Shown piece by piece: positions 1 to 7,118 of a stretch of 9,322 nucleotides of DNA. The stretch spans positions 1-9,322 of the forward strand of contig JAAUSP010000285.1 in NCBI GenBank assembly GCA_012032575.1, in the 5' to 3' direction. The first letter of the stretch is position 1. Each line of letters starts with the position of its first letter. Made by a program: the position numbers and the translations under genes. The stretch is from Anaerolineales bacterium (lineage in GTDB: Bacteria > Chloroflexota > Anaerolineae > 4572-78 > J111). A model generated the notes under the pieces. It saw only the letters and a program-made list of their open reading frames with translations, was not told the DNA's origin and searched no databases.

Positions 1-310
1 GGCTTCCAGGCGAGGCGCAAAAACCTGGCAAAGGTATCATCGGCGGGAAAAAGCCAGTGCCGCAGCGCCGCGTGAGTCAGGCTGCCGACAACCCAGGCCG
101 GCACGTCATATTGGGTATCCGGCACTACCCGCCAGACTCGCGGCGGCGGGTCGCTTTCGCGCTCCTTGAGTTTGGCGTCCAATTCCGGGCTGGCTGCGAC
201 CGTGAGGGGCGCTAACAGGTCGAGTAAATCGGGATTGAGGGTCGGAGGTTGGGGGTCAGGGGTCGGGGGCTGGAATGAGAGTTCGGGACGGGTGGGTGAA
301 TCATGCACTT
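1..310 (-). CDS. addA: AddA-like C-terminal nuclease region, start of domain (frame 3 of 3, runs off left edge)
   Basis: The third frame is open from about 310 to position 1 and reads SPTRPELSFQPPTPDPQPP, LNPDLLDLLAPL, LDAKLKERESD, RVWRVVPDTQYDVPAWVVG and SLTHAALRHWLFPADD. The VVGSLTHAALRHW segment (His codon near 72-74) fits the conserved His region that opens the PD-(D/E)XK nuclease domain of AddA-type proteins. The catalytic Asp and DYK-type residues would lie beyond the window. Counted from 3081, about 1027 codons are visible; AddA proteins are about 1200 residues, so some 200 should remain to the left. The Pro-rich linker near the start is encoded by a G-rich heptamer array. There is no plausible independent start; it belongs to the broken addA. 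Confidence 0.78.
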
Positions 311-2270
311 AACCGCGCCGCCGGTCCAGGCCAGGGGAATAGCTTGGGCCGAGGAAGGTGTTTCGGGGAGGCTGGTTTCGCTCAAGCCGACAACTTCGGC
401 CAGTTGCTTCAGCCAGCCGCTGAACATCAGTTTGCCGGGGTGGGCCTTGGCCGTGCTTATGGTCACATTGCCGGAGATGATGAGTTTTTCCATTGCCCGC
501 GTGGCCGCGACGTAGAGCAGCCGCTTCTCTTCGGCGGTTTCCTGTTGCGCTTCCCGCCAGGCGGCCAGGCGAAAGGCGGCGGGTTGGCTCTCGTCGCCGG
601 AGGGATTGAGCAGCAAGCCCAAGGTCTGATCCAGATAGAAGGGGGCGGAGCGAAATCCGCCGGTATACCCGGCATCGGCCAACACCACCACCGGGAATTC
701 CAGCCCTTTGGCCTTGTGAATGGTCATCAACTGGACTGCCCCGCCGGCTTCGGTTGGGGCTTCACTCTCCCGGACACCGACATCACCCAGCGCGGTGAGG
801 TATTCCAGAAAGGCCGGAATACTGGTCAAGTCGCTGCGGTGGGCGTCGGCCAGCAGCTTGTCTACATTGCGGCGCAGCCGTTCGCCCCCGCGAACCAGGC
901 GCAAGACAGCCCGGTAATGGGTCGCATCCAGAAACGCCTTGAGCAGTTGGGCGACCGACACTCGCCCGGCCTGGGCGTGCAAATCGGCAATAATCTGCCG
1001 GGCAAAATCAGCCCGGCCTCGACCCGTTTCCGGCAAATCGGCCAAAGCGCTCTCGCGGTGCAGGGCTGACCAGAAGGGCCGGCGCGTGCCCTGGTCGGAC
1101 CAGCGCAGCCGGTAAATCGCGCTGTCGCTCAGGCCAATGGCGGGCGAGCGCAGCAGTCCGGCCAGTGCCAGGTCATCGGTTGGGTCGGCCAGGGCGGCCA
1201 GCGCATTGAGCAGATCGCGGATTTCGGGGCGATCATAAAAGCCGCGTCCGGCAATGGTTACAAAGGGAATGCCGGCTTGCTCCAGCGCGTCTTCGTAAAC
1301 GCCGAAGGCAGTGCTGGCCCGAAAGAGCAGAGCCACATCCTGCCACTCGATTTGACCGCCAGCCTGCAACTGGTGCAGCCGTTCCGCCAGGCCAGCCGCC
1401 GCCGTTTGCCGTCCCGTTTCCTTGTTCTCACCCAGTCCCAATTGAAATTCCAGGTACGGCAGGCTCATCTGTTCGCGCGGCTGTGGGCGATGGGCCAGGA
1501 GCGGGGTAAAGGGCACTTCGTAGGGCCGGGTCGGGTCATCGGCAGCGGGCATCAGGGGGGACAGCAGGTTGTTGGTCAGTTCCACCAGAGCCTTGTGCGC
1601 CCGAAAGGTCAAATCGAAGTTGATTAGTGCGCCACCAGCGGCTTTAATATCGGCCTGCACCTGGCGAAAAACGGTCACATCCGCGCCGCGAAAGCGATAG
1701 ATGGACTGTTTGGCGTCACCCACCACAAAGAGGGAGGCGGGAGGCGAGGACTCGTGACGCGAGGAGGCGACAGATTCTCTTTTCCTCGTGTCCTCTTCTC
1801 CTCGCGTCCTCGTCTCTTCCCCTCCTCTTCTCCTCGCGTCCTCTTCTCCTCGCGTCCTCGCCTCATCGAACCCGGCCAGGGCATAGACAATCTCGCGCTG
1901 GCGCTGGTTGGTATCCTGAAACTCGTCCACCAGCAGGATGGCGTTGATTTCGCGCTGCCAGCGAGCGCGCACGGCGGCGTTGCCGGCCAGGAGTTGGGCG
2001 GCCAGTTGCTCCAAATCGTCAAAATCCAGCGATTGGGCTTCGTTTTTGTAGTCCTGGTAAATGGTCTGAGTTTGCTCAAACAGGCGGCGAATTACCGGCA
2101 GCCGCTCCGCCGCCTGCCGGTCGAGCGTCCAGCGGCAGGGTTTTTTGGCGTCTACCAGCCCACTTACCACCTCGTCGAAGTGATCGCGCAGCAGCGCCAT
2201 TGCTTCTCGCGCCGCCGTCAAATCGTCGGGCGACCAGTTGCCTTTGACCCCGCCGGTCGAAATGGCTTTA
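212..2270 (-). CDS. addA: AddA-like UvrD-family helicase, central fragment (frame 2 of 3)
   Basis: This stretch holds the rest of the helicase core: motif II AILLVDEFQDTN (about 1907-1945), motif III LFVVGDAKQSIYRFRGAD (about 1682-1733), the LTFRAHKALVELTN segment (about 1570-1615), motif V VQLMTIHKAKGLEFPVVV (about 684-735) and motif VI RLLYVAATRAMEKL (476-523). In UvrD-like enzymes these supply the Walker B acids, DNA contacts and arginine finger. An insertion of about 36 residues rich in Arg, Gly and Glu, from a 16-bp DNA repeat, lies between motifs II and III, directly before PASLFVVGD. The same frame is open upstream to 2482, but that part overlaps the first fragment and reads as nonsense. 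True sequence in this frame ends near 309, after LAWTGGAVK; the frame then runs to a TAG at 212-214. There is no evident start of its own, so it is a broken piece, not a separate gene. Confidence 0.88.
232..273. repeat. Degenerate G-rich heptamer array (six units) inside addA
   Basis: Six 7-bp units can be aligned: GGATTGA, GGGTCGG, AGGTTGG, GGGTCAG, GGGTCGG, GGGCTGG. AGGTTGG differs by one base from AGATTGG, a rotation of the unit in addB, so the two arrays may be related. It encodes a Pro-rich linker (PPTPDPQPPTLNP) in the third addA frame. Confidence 0.7.
299..315 (-). other. addA: Frameshift site 2 in addA
   Basis: Sense switches from the central frame (ending LAWTGGAVK) to the next frame (VHDSPTRPELSF onward). 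The minus strand reads GGTTAAGTGC; one more A in the AA run at 309-310 would join the frames. The shift has the same direction as site 1, and no slippery heptamer is seen. Confidence 0.75.
1741..1864. repeat. 16-bp tandem array (five units) with flanking inverted arms, inside addA
   Basis: Five 16-bp units fill 1780-1859 on the plus strand, type TTCTCCTCGCGTCCTC; three are identical and two diverged. A right arm (1846-1864, CTCCTCGCGTCCTCGCCTC) is matched in inverted orientation by a left arm at 1741-1766 that carries about six extra bases. In the protein it reads as RTRGEEDARRRGGEETRTRGEE and flanking residues, placed between helicase motifs II and III. It resembles a short mobile palindromic element that kept the frame open. 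Confidence 0.85.
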
Positions 2271-3081
2271 CGCAGGCCAGCAGCGCGGGGTACAGCGCAT
2301 CCCAATCCTGCGCCGCTTGCGCCTGCTGCGCCTCGGTCCAACAGGCCAGAACTTCCCGGCGGGCCAGTTCCAGCTTGTCCGACTCTTGGGAGGCCCTCAC
2401 TTGGGCCAGGGCTGCCAGGGCCGACTGCCAGGCCGGGGTGGACAGATGGGCGGTGAACCACTGCGCCAGCACTGTGTTCCACAGCGGCAGGGGGTCAGCC
2501 GGCAGCGCGGCCAGGGCCTGGATGGCATCCAATCGGTTTTCCAGCAGATTGGTCAGCAGGCCGCGCAGTTGGGCTTCGGACCACAGGCTAAAAAGTTGGG
2601 CCGCTTCCGGGTCGGTGGTGGCCCAGGCCAGCCCGGCCTCGACGCGCGGGCGTTGCCAGAGAGCGCTCTGCCCTTCGTCCAGCACCACAAAGCCGGGATC
2701 GAGGCCGGTCTCGGCGGGATGCGTCCGCAGAATGATGGCGCATAGGCTGTGAATGGTGCTGATGCGGGCGGCGTCGAGGGCGCTGAAAGCTTCCTGCCAG
2801 CGCTCCCGGCCGGCGGCGGGACACTGCTCCAGCCAGCGGGTGATTTCGGCCCGAATGCGGTTGCGCATCTCGCGGGCGGCTTTATCGGTGAAGGTAATCG
2901 CCAGCAGCGAGCGCAGCGGCAGGCCCGACTCCAGCAGGGCCAGGTAGCGCCCGACCAGCGTCCGGGTTTTGCCGGAACCCGCTCCCGCCGTGACCGAGAC
3001 GGCCACTTCGCCGCTGGTTGAGGCGGTGCGCTGCTCGTCGGTGAGGGGAAAGAGGGAGAGGATGGAGGAGGTGTTCTGCAT
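2218..3081 (-). CDS. addA: AddA-like UvrD-family helicase, N-terminal fragment (frame 1 of 3)
   Basis: From ATG 3079-3081 the protein shows the superfamily 1A helicase start: Q motif LTDEQ (residues 13-17), Walker A TAGAGSGKTRTL (31-42), motif Ia LLAITFTDKAAREM (59-72) and ISTIHSLCAIILRTHP (107-122). These bind ATP and single-stranded DNA in AddA and UvrD. The real protein follows this frame to about residue 271 (near 2268). Beyond that the frame reads PFRPAGSKATGRPTI and stops at 2218-2220, while the family sequence continues in the next frame as AISTGGVKGNWSPDDL. The product as read would be 287 residues with motif I but no motif II, so it could not work as a helicase. The gene starts 4 nt after the PIN toxin stop; no clear ribosome site precedes it, which suggests translational coupling. 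Confidence 0.88.
   Translation of the reverse strand: MQNTSSILSLFPLTDEQRTASTSGEVAVSVTAGAGSGKTRTLVGRYLALLESGLPLRSLLAITFTDKAAREMRNRIRAEITRWLEQCPAAGRERWQEAFSALDAARISTIHSLCAIILRTHPAETGLDPGFVVLDEGQSALWQRPRVEAGLAWATTDPEAAQLFSLWSEAQLRGLLTNLLENRLDAIQALAALPADPLPLWNTVLAQWFTAHLSTPAWQSALAALAQVRASQESDKLELARREVLACWTEAQQAQAAQDWDALYPALLACVKPFRPAGSKATGRPTI
2262..2275 (-). other. addA: Frameshift site 1 in addA
   Basis: Family sequence leaves the first frame after LLACVK and resumes one frame away at AISTGGVKGNW. The minus strand here reads GCGTAAAGCC; one more A in the AAA run (2267-2269) would restore a continuous frame. No X-XXY-YYZ slippery heptamer is present in the zero frame, which argues against programmed frameshifting. 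Confidence 0.85.
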
Positions 3082-3085
3082 CGGC

Positions 3086-3529
3086 TCAGACCGTTGTCGG
3101 ATCTACAGCCACAATTCCCACCCGGTTATAGCGAATGAAGTCGCTGGTGTTAAAAGTGAGGAGATGGGTTACGCCATAAACCTTCATCGCAGCGACAAGA
3201 CGAGCATCATGAACCTGAACACCTGACACATTAAACTCAACAACGATTTGACGCCATTCAGAGTAGAGGGTGGGGGTGTCGGCGAGTAATGGAAAAAGAT
3301 ATTCAACAAGGTGTAACAAACGATCTGCAACAGCGGGGGTCAACCCAAATCCATTTCTGGCAGTGGGGCGGATGACAACATTCCAAAACTCAACGCAATT
3401 CTGTGGAGTGATGCGCAACTGATGGGCGTCATCGCGCAATTTTCGCACAGCGGTTCGAGCAAGGGAATGGAGCGGATGAGCCCGATCGGCGAAGCGTAAC
3501 AGTACATTCGTGTCTGCGAGGTAAATCAC
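3086..3529 (-). CDS. PIN-domain ribonuclease toxin (VapC-like)
   Basis: This 147-residue protein is a complete PIN domain. The acidic active-site residues are visible: Asp6 in MIYLADTNVLL, Glu47 in NCVEFWNV, Asp108 in VHDARLVAAM and Asp130 in TFNTSDFIRY, with Asn127 nearby. PIN toxins are metal-dependent RNases that cut tRNA, rRNA or mRNA; the target here is unknown. The start is GTG at 3527-3529, 2 nt after the antitoxin-like stop. A GAGGA lies 12 nt upstream, a long spacing, so translation is probably weak or coupled to the upstream gene, as expected for a toxin. The TGA at 3086-3088 is only 4 nt from the ATG of addA, so toxin and addA are likely on one transcript. All catalytic residues are present, so it is probably active. 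Confidence 0.92.
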   Translation of the reverse strand: MIYLADTNVLLRFADRAHPLHSLARTAVRKLRDDAHQLRITPQNCVEFWNVVIRPTARNGFGLTPAVADRLLHLVEYLFPLLADTPTLYSEWRQIVVEFNVSGVQVHDARLVAAMKVYGVTHLLTFNTSDFIRYNRVGIVAVDPTTV

Positions 3530-3531
3530 GG

Positions 3532-3810
3532 TTAGGGATGGTCCTCATAAATACCAGCGCGGCTAATCCCATAATCTGACAGCAGAGGCATATTTGGCTC
3601 CATGCCCGCCATCAATTCGTCGGCTAATTGATCGGCAATTGATTCAAAAGCTTGATGGCCGAGTTGATCGGTGTCCTGCTGAAGCAGTTTTTCGATAGTC
3701 GGGCTAAATGCCTGTACTAACAATTGGCGAATACCCTCAGTATCATGCGTAGCTACCCCCATCCGCAACTGTACCTCCACTTCGGGTGACAATTCAAGCG
3801 TAATAATCAT
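3532..3810 (-). CDS. Small antitoxin-like protein, partner of the PIN toxin
   Basis: The 92-residue acidic protein opens with MIITLELSPEVEVQLR, a strand-then-helix start seen in many small antitoxin-like proteins encoded before PIN genes. It ends in LLSDYGISRAGIYEDHP, a tail of the SRxxIYED type common in such proteins and, in VapB-like partners, often the part that wraps the toxin. I do not recognise a named family, so the antitoxin role rests mainly on position: it is immediately upstream of a PIN toxin with 2 nt between stop and start. An AAGGAGG at 7 nt fixes the ATG start, and a TTGACG/TAAGAT promoter lies just upstream. VapB-type proteins usually also bind their own promoter as a complex with the toxin; I saw no clear operator palindrome here. 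G+C is lower than in the flanking add genes. Confidence 0.75.
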   Translation of the reverse strand: MIITLELSPEVEVQLRMGVATHDTEGIRQLLVQAFSPTIEKLLQQDTDQLGHQAFESIADQLADELMAGMEPNMPLLSDYGISRAGIYEDHP

Positions 3811-3817
3811 CGTAGCG

Positions 3818-3824
3818 CCTCCTT
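3818..3824 (-). promoter_or_regulatory. Strong Shine-Dalgarno site of the antitoxin-like gene
   Basis: The minus strand reads AAGGAGG, 7 nt before the ATG at 3808-3810. It is the best ribosome-binding site in the window; the other starts have weak, distant or no such sites. This fits the antitoxin being made at a higher rate than the toxin that follows. Confidence 0.8.
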
Positions 3825-3839
3825 CTTGAATATATAGCT

Positions 3840-3868
3840 ATCTTACCTATCTTCCAAACCATCGTCAA
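3840..3868 (-). promoter_or_regulatory. Sigma70-type promoter for the antitoxin-toxin-addA unit
   Basis: On the minus strand TTGACG (3868-3863) is followed after exactly 17 bp by TAAGAT (3845-3840). The -35 box matches consensus at five of six bases and the -10 box at four of six. It lies in the 68-bp gap between the addB stop and the antitoxin start, so the downstream genes need not depend on read-through from addB. A TATATT a few bases further down could be an alternative -10 element. Confidence 0.6.
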
Positions 3869-3878
3869 GTAAGATGAG

Positions 3879-6800
3879 TTACCACCCCTTCGACTCATAC
3901 CGCCAGCAAAAACTGGCTCCTGGACAGTGACCCGGACAGCCGGCGGGCGGCGGGATGGGTGGAAAATGGCCGGCCCGCACCCCGGCGATGTGGTTGAAGG
4001 TATGGGTTAGGGCTGTGGCTAAAGCGCCCTCAACGCCCCCCTCGAAATCAGCCAGTTTGAGGCTGCTGGTTTTAGCGGAACCGACTCGGGTTGAGCCAAT
4101 GTGCCAGTAAAAGCCATCAGCCACTTCGCCTAGGGCCAGGGCATCGCGGGCCGCCAGGGCGTACAGAGCGATTTGCAGCCGCCGCCCTTCGACCAGATCA
4201 CGGACGGTGATGGGGGTTGAGCCGGATTTGTAGTCAATCAGGCACAGGCGGCCGGCGGCGTCCTGGTCAACCCGGTCAATGAAACCGCGCAGCCGGAACT
4301 CGTCGCCGTTACGCTGGACCACCAGGGGCGGCTGATCCCGCATGCCAAAGATTTGTTCCTGGGCCACCGGGGTGCTGTTCTGCGTCGCCTCGGCCAGGGC
4401 GACCAGGGTATTGGCCATGATTTGCTCCAGTTCGCGCCGCTGCATCTGCCACAAGGCGGTGGGACGAAAACCGTAGGCCCGCGGCGCTTCGTCAAAAACC
4501 TTTTGAGCCACGGCTGGCAGCAGCGCCAGCAAATGTTCGCCGTCGGCCTGCGGGCCGGTCTGCCGGTAGACTTCTTCCAGGATTTCGTGGTACATGCTGC
4601 CCAGGATGAAAATATCGTAGCCTTCGGCCGGCGGCAGACGGGCTTCCAAAACCAGGTCCTGACCCAGCCAAAAATGATGCGGACAAATGCCGTAAGCTTC
4701 CAGGCGACTGGCGCTCCAAATATGGTCGGAGTTGTAAACCAGCGCCAACCGATCCGCCAGATCGGACAGGTCGCCCTCAAAGGGGCCTTCCGGCTCGACG
4801 GCCAGCCTGGCCCGCAGCACCATCGCCCCGTGCCACAGCCGGGTTGTTGCCTGGTTTGACCAGTGCGGCGGTAGCTCAAAATCGGCCAGGTTGAGCAGGG
4901 CCAGCGCCCCGGCCAATTCCGGCGGCGAGGCGACTTCGCTCCAGGGCAGGGGGTCTTCCGGGCGCAGATGCAGCAGCGGCGCGTTTGCGACCAGCCGGCG
5001 TACCTCGGCCCAATAGGGGGACGGTTCCCAGGTTTGCCCGTCGTCGGCCAGGTAGGGCCGGCAGAGCAGTAACTTTTCGCGGGCGCGGGTAACGGCCTGA
5101 TAAAACAGGCTGATCTCGTCGCCGCGCAGCCGGGTTTCCAGGCCGGTCAGGCCAGCCTGACGCAGGGCGGGGCGATCTTCTTCCCGTAGCAAAATATCTT
5201 CCCGTTCGGCTCGCGGAAAGTCACCTTCGGCCAGGCCGATGAGAGCCACAGCCCGAAAAGACAGACCGCGCGCGTTGACGACCGACAGCACCGGGATGGC
5301 TGCTTGCAGCGGTTCGGGCGGGGGCAGGTAATAGGTGGCCCCTTCGACCGCGCCGGCCAATTCGGCGTAGAAGAGTTCGTAAGTCATCAACTCATCCCCG
5401 GCAGTTTGTTCAAAAAACGAGCCGGTCAGGACCAGCCCCCGTAGCACATCTTTGAAAGCCCGCAAGGCCGCCAGGTCACGAGAGCGGGTGGCGGGGGCGG
5501 CCCGGACGCGGTGGACCAGGCCGGAGGAGTCATCGGTTGTAACGTTCAACGTTGAACGTTCAACGTTTTCCGGGTCGTCGCCGATGAGATTTTCTACGAA
5601 GGCGGCGAAGTCGCGCAGGGTGGCTCGCGGCGGTGGAGTCAGGTAAGTGACAAAGGCTTCGAAGGTGGTTTGCAGGGCGGTGGCGTCAGCCGGGGTCAGG
5701 TGATCGGGCGGGGGAAAATCTTCGTCGGTGGGCGTTTCAACATTTGAGCGTTTCAACGTTTGCACGCGCAGCGCTTCGCGCCACTGGTCAAGCCCCTGCA
5801 TCACCAGGCCCTGCCGGGCGACGGTGTCGAGGCGGTCGGCGGCGGCAGGGGTGAGACCGGGGACGAGGTGCTCGAAGTAGGGACTGCGCCAGGTGTCAAT
5901 CAGCGGGCGGCGGGACCAGTTGCCGTCGGCGCCGGTTTTGAGGGGCAGGGCCAGTAATAATAACAGGGCGGCAATCGCCGGGTTAGCGGCCAGATTCAAG
6001 CCTTCGCGCCAGTGCAGGGTCAGACCAAACTCGGCAGCAATTTCTTCGATGAAGGGGCGGTAGGCAGCCAGATCGCGGGCGATGAGGGCCACTTCGTTGG
6101 GGTGCAGTTCAGCGCGGACCAGGCCGGTTTTGAGCCAGCGCAGAGCGGCCCGGGCTTCTTCGGTGCGGTTTTGGGTTTCGATAAAGGTGATGGGATTGGA
6201 GATTGGAGATTGGAGATTGGAGATTGGGCGAGGCTGCATTTCAAACAGGTTGGCTTCCAGGTAGGCCAGAGTCGGGGCAATGGACGGTAGAGATAGTTCC
6301 GGGAGTGGCTCTGGCTCAAGAGTGAGCGCCTGGCTGACGGCTTGCAGAGCGCGGGTGAAGCGGCGGAGAACAGGGCGCGTCTGGGTTTTAACGTTTAACG
6401 TTGAACGTTCAACGTTAAACGTTAAAACGCCGGTCAGGGTGATGATGGTTTCGGCAGCGCGTTGGGAGAGGAGTTTGAGGACTTCTAACTGGGTGGGGTT
6501 GAATTCGTCGAAGCCGTCTACGAGGAGCAGATGCAGGTGGCGGGCCAGGTTGGGTTGGCGTTCCAGGGCCAGGGCGGCCAGCCAACCCTGCCCTTCGAGG
6601 TCTACCCAGCCGTTGTCCAGCAGCCAATCCTGGTATGCAGAGTAAATCTCGGAAAGTTCCAGCAGGCGGGGGTCGGACCGGGGCAGGCTGTGAACGGCCT
6701 GCCGGAAGTCATCGCGGCGGATGCGGGCGCGCTTGAGTTCTTCGATCAGGACACGCAGCGCGGTCACAAAACCGGGTTTGTCGCTCAGGGGAGCATAGTA

Positions 6801-7118
6801 GGTCAGGCGGCCTTCATCGGTCAGGCGCAGCACAATGGTGCGCAAGAGGCGATACTGCACCGCTTCGGGCAGGCGCGGCTCCGGCTGACCGGCCCAGGCC
6901 AGCACTTCGGCGTAAAGGTTGTAAAATGTGCCCAGGTTTACCCCAAGCGCACCGCCGCCGTCGCTCAAGCGGCGGCGAAAGGCGTCTACCTGGGGCTGGT
7001 TGGGCAGGATAACGGTGATAGAGGCCAGCGGATCAGCCGCGCGAGTCTGGCGGATACGCTCCAAAACATAAGCAGTTTTGCCATGGCCGGCGGGAGCGAG
7101 GTAAAGATGGGTAGCCAT
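3879..7118 (-). CDS. addB: AddB-like subunit of an AddAB helicase-nuclease (PD-(D/E)XK nuclease, Fe-S)
   Basis: The 1079-residue protein from ATG 7116-7118 is near the usual AddB length. It begins MATHLYLAPAGHGKTAYVL, a Walker A-like loop (residues 8-15). The C-terminal nuclease has, in order, His844 in GSMYHEIL, Asp948 in GFIDRVD, Asp962-Tyr963-Lys964 in LIDYKSGS and the QIALY segment, the full PD-(D/E)XK set. Cys812 (YGICPHHFW) plus Cys1061, Cys1065 and Cys1071 near the end match the split cysteine layout of the AddB iron-sulfur cluster. In the family, AddB with AddA unwinds and resects DNA ends until a Chi-type site. An upstream in-frame ATG at 7256 would add 46 residues from a SEC-C relict; the inner start is preferred because homology begins there, though neither start has a good ribosome site. 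Four short repeat arrays are embedded in frame (5541-5567, 5732-5763, 6194-6228, 6385-6428). The frame is otherwise intact. Confidence 0.9.
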   Translation of the reverse strand: MATHLYLAPAGHGKTAYVLERIRQTRAADPLASITVILPNQPQVDAFRRRLSDGGGALGVNLGTFYNLYAEVLAWAGQPEPRLPEAVQYRLLRTIVLRLTDEGRLTYYAPLSDKPGFVTALRVLIEELKRARIRRDDFRQAVHSLPRSDPRLLELSEIYSAYQDWLLDNGWVDLEGQGWLAALALERQPNLARHLHLLLVDGFDEFNPTQLEVLKLLSQRAAETIITLTGVLTFNVERSTLNVKTQTRPVLRRFTRALQAVSQALTLEPEPLPELSLPSIAPTLAYLEANLFEMQPRPISNLQSPISNPITFIETQNRTEEARAALRWLKTGLVRAELHPNEVALIARDLAAYRPFIEEIAAEFGLTLHWREGLNLAANPAIAALLLLLALPLKTGADGNWSRRPLIDTWRSPYFEHLVPGLTPAAADRLDTVARQGLVMQGLDQWREALRVQTLKRSNVETPTDEDFPPPDHLTPADATALQTTFEAFVTYLTPPPRATLRDFAAFVENLIGDDPENVERSTLNVTTDDSSGLVHRVRAAPATRSRDLAALRAFKDVLRGLVLTGSFFEQTAGDELMTYELFYAELAGAVEGATYYLPPPEPLQAAIPVLSVVNARGLSFRAVALIGLAEGDFPRAEREDILLREEDRPALRQAGLTGLETRLRGDEISLFYQAVTRAREKLLLCRPYLADDGQTWEPSPYWAEVRRLVANAPLLHLRPEDPLPWSEVASPPELAGALALLNLADFELPPHWSNQATTRLWHGAMVLRARLAVEPEGPFEGDLSDLADRLALVYNSDHIWSASRLEAYGICPHHFWLGQDLVLEARLPPAEGYDIFILGSMYHEILEEVYRQTGPQADGEHLLALLPAVAQKVFDEAPRAYGFRPTALWQMQRRELEQIMANTLVALAEATQNSTPVAQEQIFGMRDQPPLVVQRNGDEFRLRGFIDRVDQDAAGRLCLIDYKSGSTPITVRDLVEGRRLQIALYALAARDALALGEVADGFYWHIGSTRVGSAKTSSLKLADFEGGVEGALATALTHTFNHIAGVRAGHFPPIPPPAGCPGHCPGASFCWRYESKGW
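5541..5567. repeat. AACGTT heptamer array/palindrome inside addB
   Basis: Four copies of AACGTT separated by single C or G bases give a 7-bp period; 5548-5567 is a perfect 20-bp palindrome. It encodes NVERSTLNV, the same peptide in the same frame as the 44-bp palindrome about 840 bp away. Confidence 0.92.
5732..5763. repeat. Two-unit 16-bp tandem repeat inside addB
   Basis: The decamer GCGTTTCAAC occurs at 5732-5741 and 5748-5757, followed by similar hexamers (ATTTGA, GTTTGC), so the period is 16 bp. It encodes QTLKRSNVE, and shares the CAACGTT core with the AACGTT elements. Confidence 0.75.
6194..6228. repeat. GATTGGA heptamer array (five units) inside addB
   Basis: Four exact GATTGGA units and a fifth ending in G run head to tail. 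Because 7 and 3 share no factor, the array encodes a seven-residue repeat, ISNLQSPISNLQSPISN. It resembles the heptanucleotide short tandem repeats (STRR) described in filamentous cyanobacteria. Confidence 0.93.
6385..6428. repeat. Perfect 44-bp palindrome inside addB
   Basis: The 44 bases equal their own reverse complement, checked base by base; the bases just outside (6384 and 6429) do not pair. It is built from AACGTT cores and has no spacer, so it could form a cruciform or RNA hairpin. In addB it encodes VLTFNVERSTLNVKT. Of the three frames only this one lacks a stop. Confidence 0.95.

Noticed and set aside
1780..1859. CRISPR array.
   Set aside because: The units are 16 bp, head to tail, with no unique spacers, and are translated inside a helicase gene.
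2262..2275. Programmed -1 ribosomal frameshifting to join the addA fragments.
   Set aside because: The zero frame lacks an X-XXY-YYZ slippery heptamer, and there are two separate breaks. A missing A at each is simpler.
1754..2752. Plus-strand open frame of 332 codons opposite addA.
   Set aside because: The minus strand carries helicase motifs here, and the plus translation begins in the repeat array and is Ser/Arg-rich without any recognisable domain.
6385..6428. Rho-independent terminator or origin-type palindrome.
   Set aside because: There is no loop, the stem is A+T-rich, and it lies within an uninterrupted conserved coding frame, so a terminator there would silence the gene.
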